A stretch of DNA of 44,580 nucleotides from an uncultured Pelagibacteraceae bacterium (GTDB lineage: Bacteria > Pseudomonadota > Alphaproteobacteria > Pelagibacterales > Pelagibacteraceae), in assembly GCA_902586395.1 (NCBI GenBank), contig CACIHL010000002.1, positions 1 through 44,580 on the forward strand. Reading direction: 5' to 3'. Shown here one piece after another: positions 43,011 to 44,580 of this stretch. Numbering within the stretch: the first letter of the stretch is position 1; each line of letters starts with the position of its first letter. The notes under the pieces are model-generated. The model ran no database searches. It was not told the DNA's origin and was given only the letters and a program-made list of their open reading frames with translations. The position numbers and the translations under genes are program-made.

Positions 43011-43449
43011 CTATTTTGTCTACAAATTGTACAAAGTCTTTTTCTTCTCTGAAATTTCTATAAACAGATGCAAATCTTACATAAGCTACTGGGTCTAAAT
43101 TTTTTAAACCGTCCATAACCATTTTTCCAATTGCATTTGATGAAATTTCATTTTGCCCCAACTCTTCAAGTGACCTTGAAATATTAGTAATAAATTTTTC
43201 AACAGTTTCAGTATCAATTGGTCTTTTTTTAAGAGCAATGTAAATTGACTTTGATAATTTATCTCTATCAAATGGTGATTTTCTTCCACTCTTTTTAACA
43301 ACCATTAATTCTCTAAATTGGATTCTTTCAAAAGTAGTAAATCTTTCTCCACATGTGCAAAGTCTCCTTCTTCTTATTGCTGTACCGTCTTCAGTTGGAC
43401 GCGAATCCACAACCGATGTTTCACCTTTTTTTTCACATGGACAAATCAT
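42991..43449 (-). CDS. nrdR: Transcriptional repressor NrdR with CxC zinc knuckles
   Basis: An N-terminal zinc ribbon ([16 protein letters not shown] and [10 protein letters not shown]) and an ATP-cone ([20 protein letters not shown]) define NrdR, repressor of ribonucleotide reductase genes responding to dATP/ATP. Length 152. The zinc cysteines are C3 and C5 (MICPCEKK) and C31 and C33 (LCTCGERF), where the family has CPxC and CxxC. The spacing from the first methionine to DSR is unchanged. It lies 3 bp after glyA. Confidence 0.93.
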   Translation of the reverse strand: MICPCEKKGETSVVDSRPTEDGTAIRRRRLCTCGERFTTFERIQFRELMVVKKSGRKSPFDRDKLSKSIYIALKKRPIDTETVEKFITNISRSLEELGQNEISSNAIGKMVMDGLKNLDPVAYVRFASVYRNFREEKDFVQFVDKIDVFKKR

Positions 43450-43452
43450 TTA

Positions 43453-44580
43453 CTATTTTAAATTTTTATAAATAGGGAACTTCGAGCACAATGAAATTAC
43501 TTCTTCTCTTACTTCTGCTTCAACTTTCGCATTATCGTTTGGATTTGCTGATAAACCTTTTATTGTTTTAGTTATTAGTTCACCTACTTTTTTAAATTCA
43601 TCTAAACCGAAACCTCTCGTAGTTGCAGCTTGTGTTCCTAATCTTATTCCAGATGTTATCATTGGACTTTCTGTATCATATGGAATTCCATTTTTATTAC
43701 ATGTTATATTAGCTCTACATAGACTATCAGCTGCAATATTTCCTTTTACATTAAATGGTCTCAAATCTACCAACATTAAATGAGTATCAGTTCCGCCTGA
43801 ATATATTTTAAAACCATTGTTTTTTAATGTCTCAGCTAAAATTTTTGCATTAGCCATTACATTTGAAATATAATTTCTAAATTCTGGTTTTAATGCTTCA
43901 AGGAACCCGACTGCTTTTGCAGCAATTATGTGCATCAAAGGACCACCTTGATAACCTGGGAAAACTGCAGAATTAAATTTTTTAGACAAAGCTTCGTTAT
44001 TAGTTAAAATAATTCCACCACGTGCACTTCTAAAAACTTTATGAGTTGTTGAAGTAACAACGTCGGCATACTCTACTGGATTTGGATATCCTTTACCTGC
44101 AACTAAACCAGAAAAGTGAGCCATATCTACCATAAAATATGCTCCTACTTTATCTGCAATCTCCCTAAACTTTTTAAAATCAATTTGTCTAGAGTACGCA
44201 CTTCCACCTGCAATTATAAGTTTTGGTTTATTCTCAACTGCAAGTTTCTCTATAGATTCATAATCTAGTAATTCTGTTTTTTTATCAACATCATATGCGA
44301 TTGCATTAAACCATTTACCTGAAACAGATGCTTTTGATCCGTGAGTAAGGTGACCGCCGGAATTTAAACTCATTCCCATTATAGTATCTCCTGGTTTTAG
44401 TAATGCTAAGAAGACTGCTCCATTAGCTTGAGCTCCAGAATGAGGTTGGCTATTAGCAAATTTACAATTAAATAATTTCTTAAGTCTTTCGTTAGCTAAG
44501 TTTTCAGCTACATCAACATGATCGCATCCGTTATAATATCTTTTTCCTGGATAACCTTCAGCATACTTATTAGTTAATAC
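43453..44580 (-). CDS. glyA: Serine hydroxymethyltransferase, C-terminal part (cut by window end)
   Basis: The track lists only the part after an internal ATG (44379), but the frame continues to the window edge with [20 protein letters not shown] and [20 protein letters not shown], the SHMT N-terminal motifs. [14 protein letters not shown] carries the PLP lysine. It interconverts serine and glycine with tetrahydrofolate, supplying one-carbon units. It heads the nrdR-rib cluster as in other alphaproteobacteria. The start codon and promoter are outside the window. Confidence 0.96.
   Translation of the reverse strand, partial: VLTNKYAEGYPGKRYYNGCDHVDVAENLANERLKKLFNCKFANSQPHSGAQANGAVFLALLKPGDTIMGMSLNSGGHLTHGSKASVSGKWFNAIAYDVDKKTELLDYESIEKLAVENKPKLIIAGGSAYSRQIDFKKFREIADKVGAYFMVDMAHFSGLVAGKGYPNPVEYADVVTSTTHKVFRSARGGIILTNNEALSKKFNSAVFPGYQGGPLMHIIAAKAVGFLEALKPEFRNYISNVMANAKILAETLKNNGFKIYSGGTDTHLMLVDLRPFNVKGNIAADSLCRANITCNKNGIPYDTESPMITSGIRLGTQAATTRGFGLDEFKKVGELITKTIKGLSANPNDNAKVEAEVREEVISLCSKFPIYKNLK

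Overview
The window looks like a chromosome segment from a marine SAR11-clade alphaproteobacterium (Pelagibacterales). Base composition is strongly AT-rich, intergenic gaps are a few bases or negative, lysine and asparagine codons abound, and gene orders are typically alphaproteobacterial: rlpA-dacF-tmk-holB-metG-tatD-MBL, tRNA-Pro followed by an NDUFS4-like gene, rpmF-plsX-ihfA-merR, and glyA-nrdR-ribD-ribE-ribB-ribH-nusB-thiL. The genus assignment is an inference from these features; no marker gene was compared.

Layout. 1-15.4 kb is core: the 5' end of recG divergent from sdhE, tRNA-Ser, a RarD-type permease, a cell-wall cluster (lytic transglycosylase, RlpA-like lipoprotein, D,D-carboxypeptidase) running into tmk-holB-metG-tatD-MBL. 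A convergent group follows (glutathione peroxidase, NhaA, zinc-ribbon membrane protein), then tRNA-Pro/NDUFS4-like, sbmA, glpX and recJ. 15.5-25.3 kb is accessory. It opens with tRNA-Glu, whose 3' end is duplicated 1,564 bp downstream (34 of 37 bases identical). Between the copies sits one secreted trypsin-like protease gene, bracketed by paired TGGGCACAC repeats. After the second copy come a GIY-YIG protein, a surface-glycan cluster (two-domain glycosyltransferase, GT2, DUF4422, UDP-galactopyranose mutase, second GT2), a tyrosine recombinase with an inverted repeat at its start, a small membrane protein, a GC-rich structured-RNA-like region, a minimal alkyltransferase gene, and a 406-bp intergenic stretch with a hairpin and direct repeats.

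25.3-44.6 kb returns to core: two permeases, hom, argC with an unlisted 53-residue lipoprotein between them, rpsI-rplM, metY with a possible SAM-responsive leader, heme A synthase, chorismate mutase, rpmG, merR, ihfA, plsX, rpmF (unlisted), a cytochrome bc1 chaperone sharing its start codon region with divergent bamE, the membrane pyrophosphatase hppA, and the riboflavin/nusB/thiL/nrdR/glyA cluster, cut at the window end inside glyA.

How it fits together. The core genes support peptidoglycan remodelling, translation, respiration (bc1 chaperone, NDUFS4, heme a, SdhE), ion energetics (NhaA, H+-PPase) and flavin, methionine and arginine synthesis. The accessory block looks like a tRNA-Glu-anchored island carrying surface-modifying genes. 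Its most unusual part is the proximal 1.56 kb: an attachment-site-bounded, single-cargo unit with integrase-type repeats but no integrase of its own. The second main unknown is the roughly 195-nt GC-rich RNA candidate at 24.44-24.64 kb.
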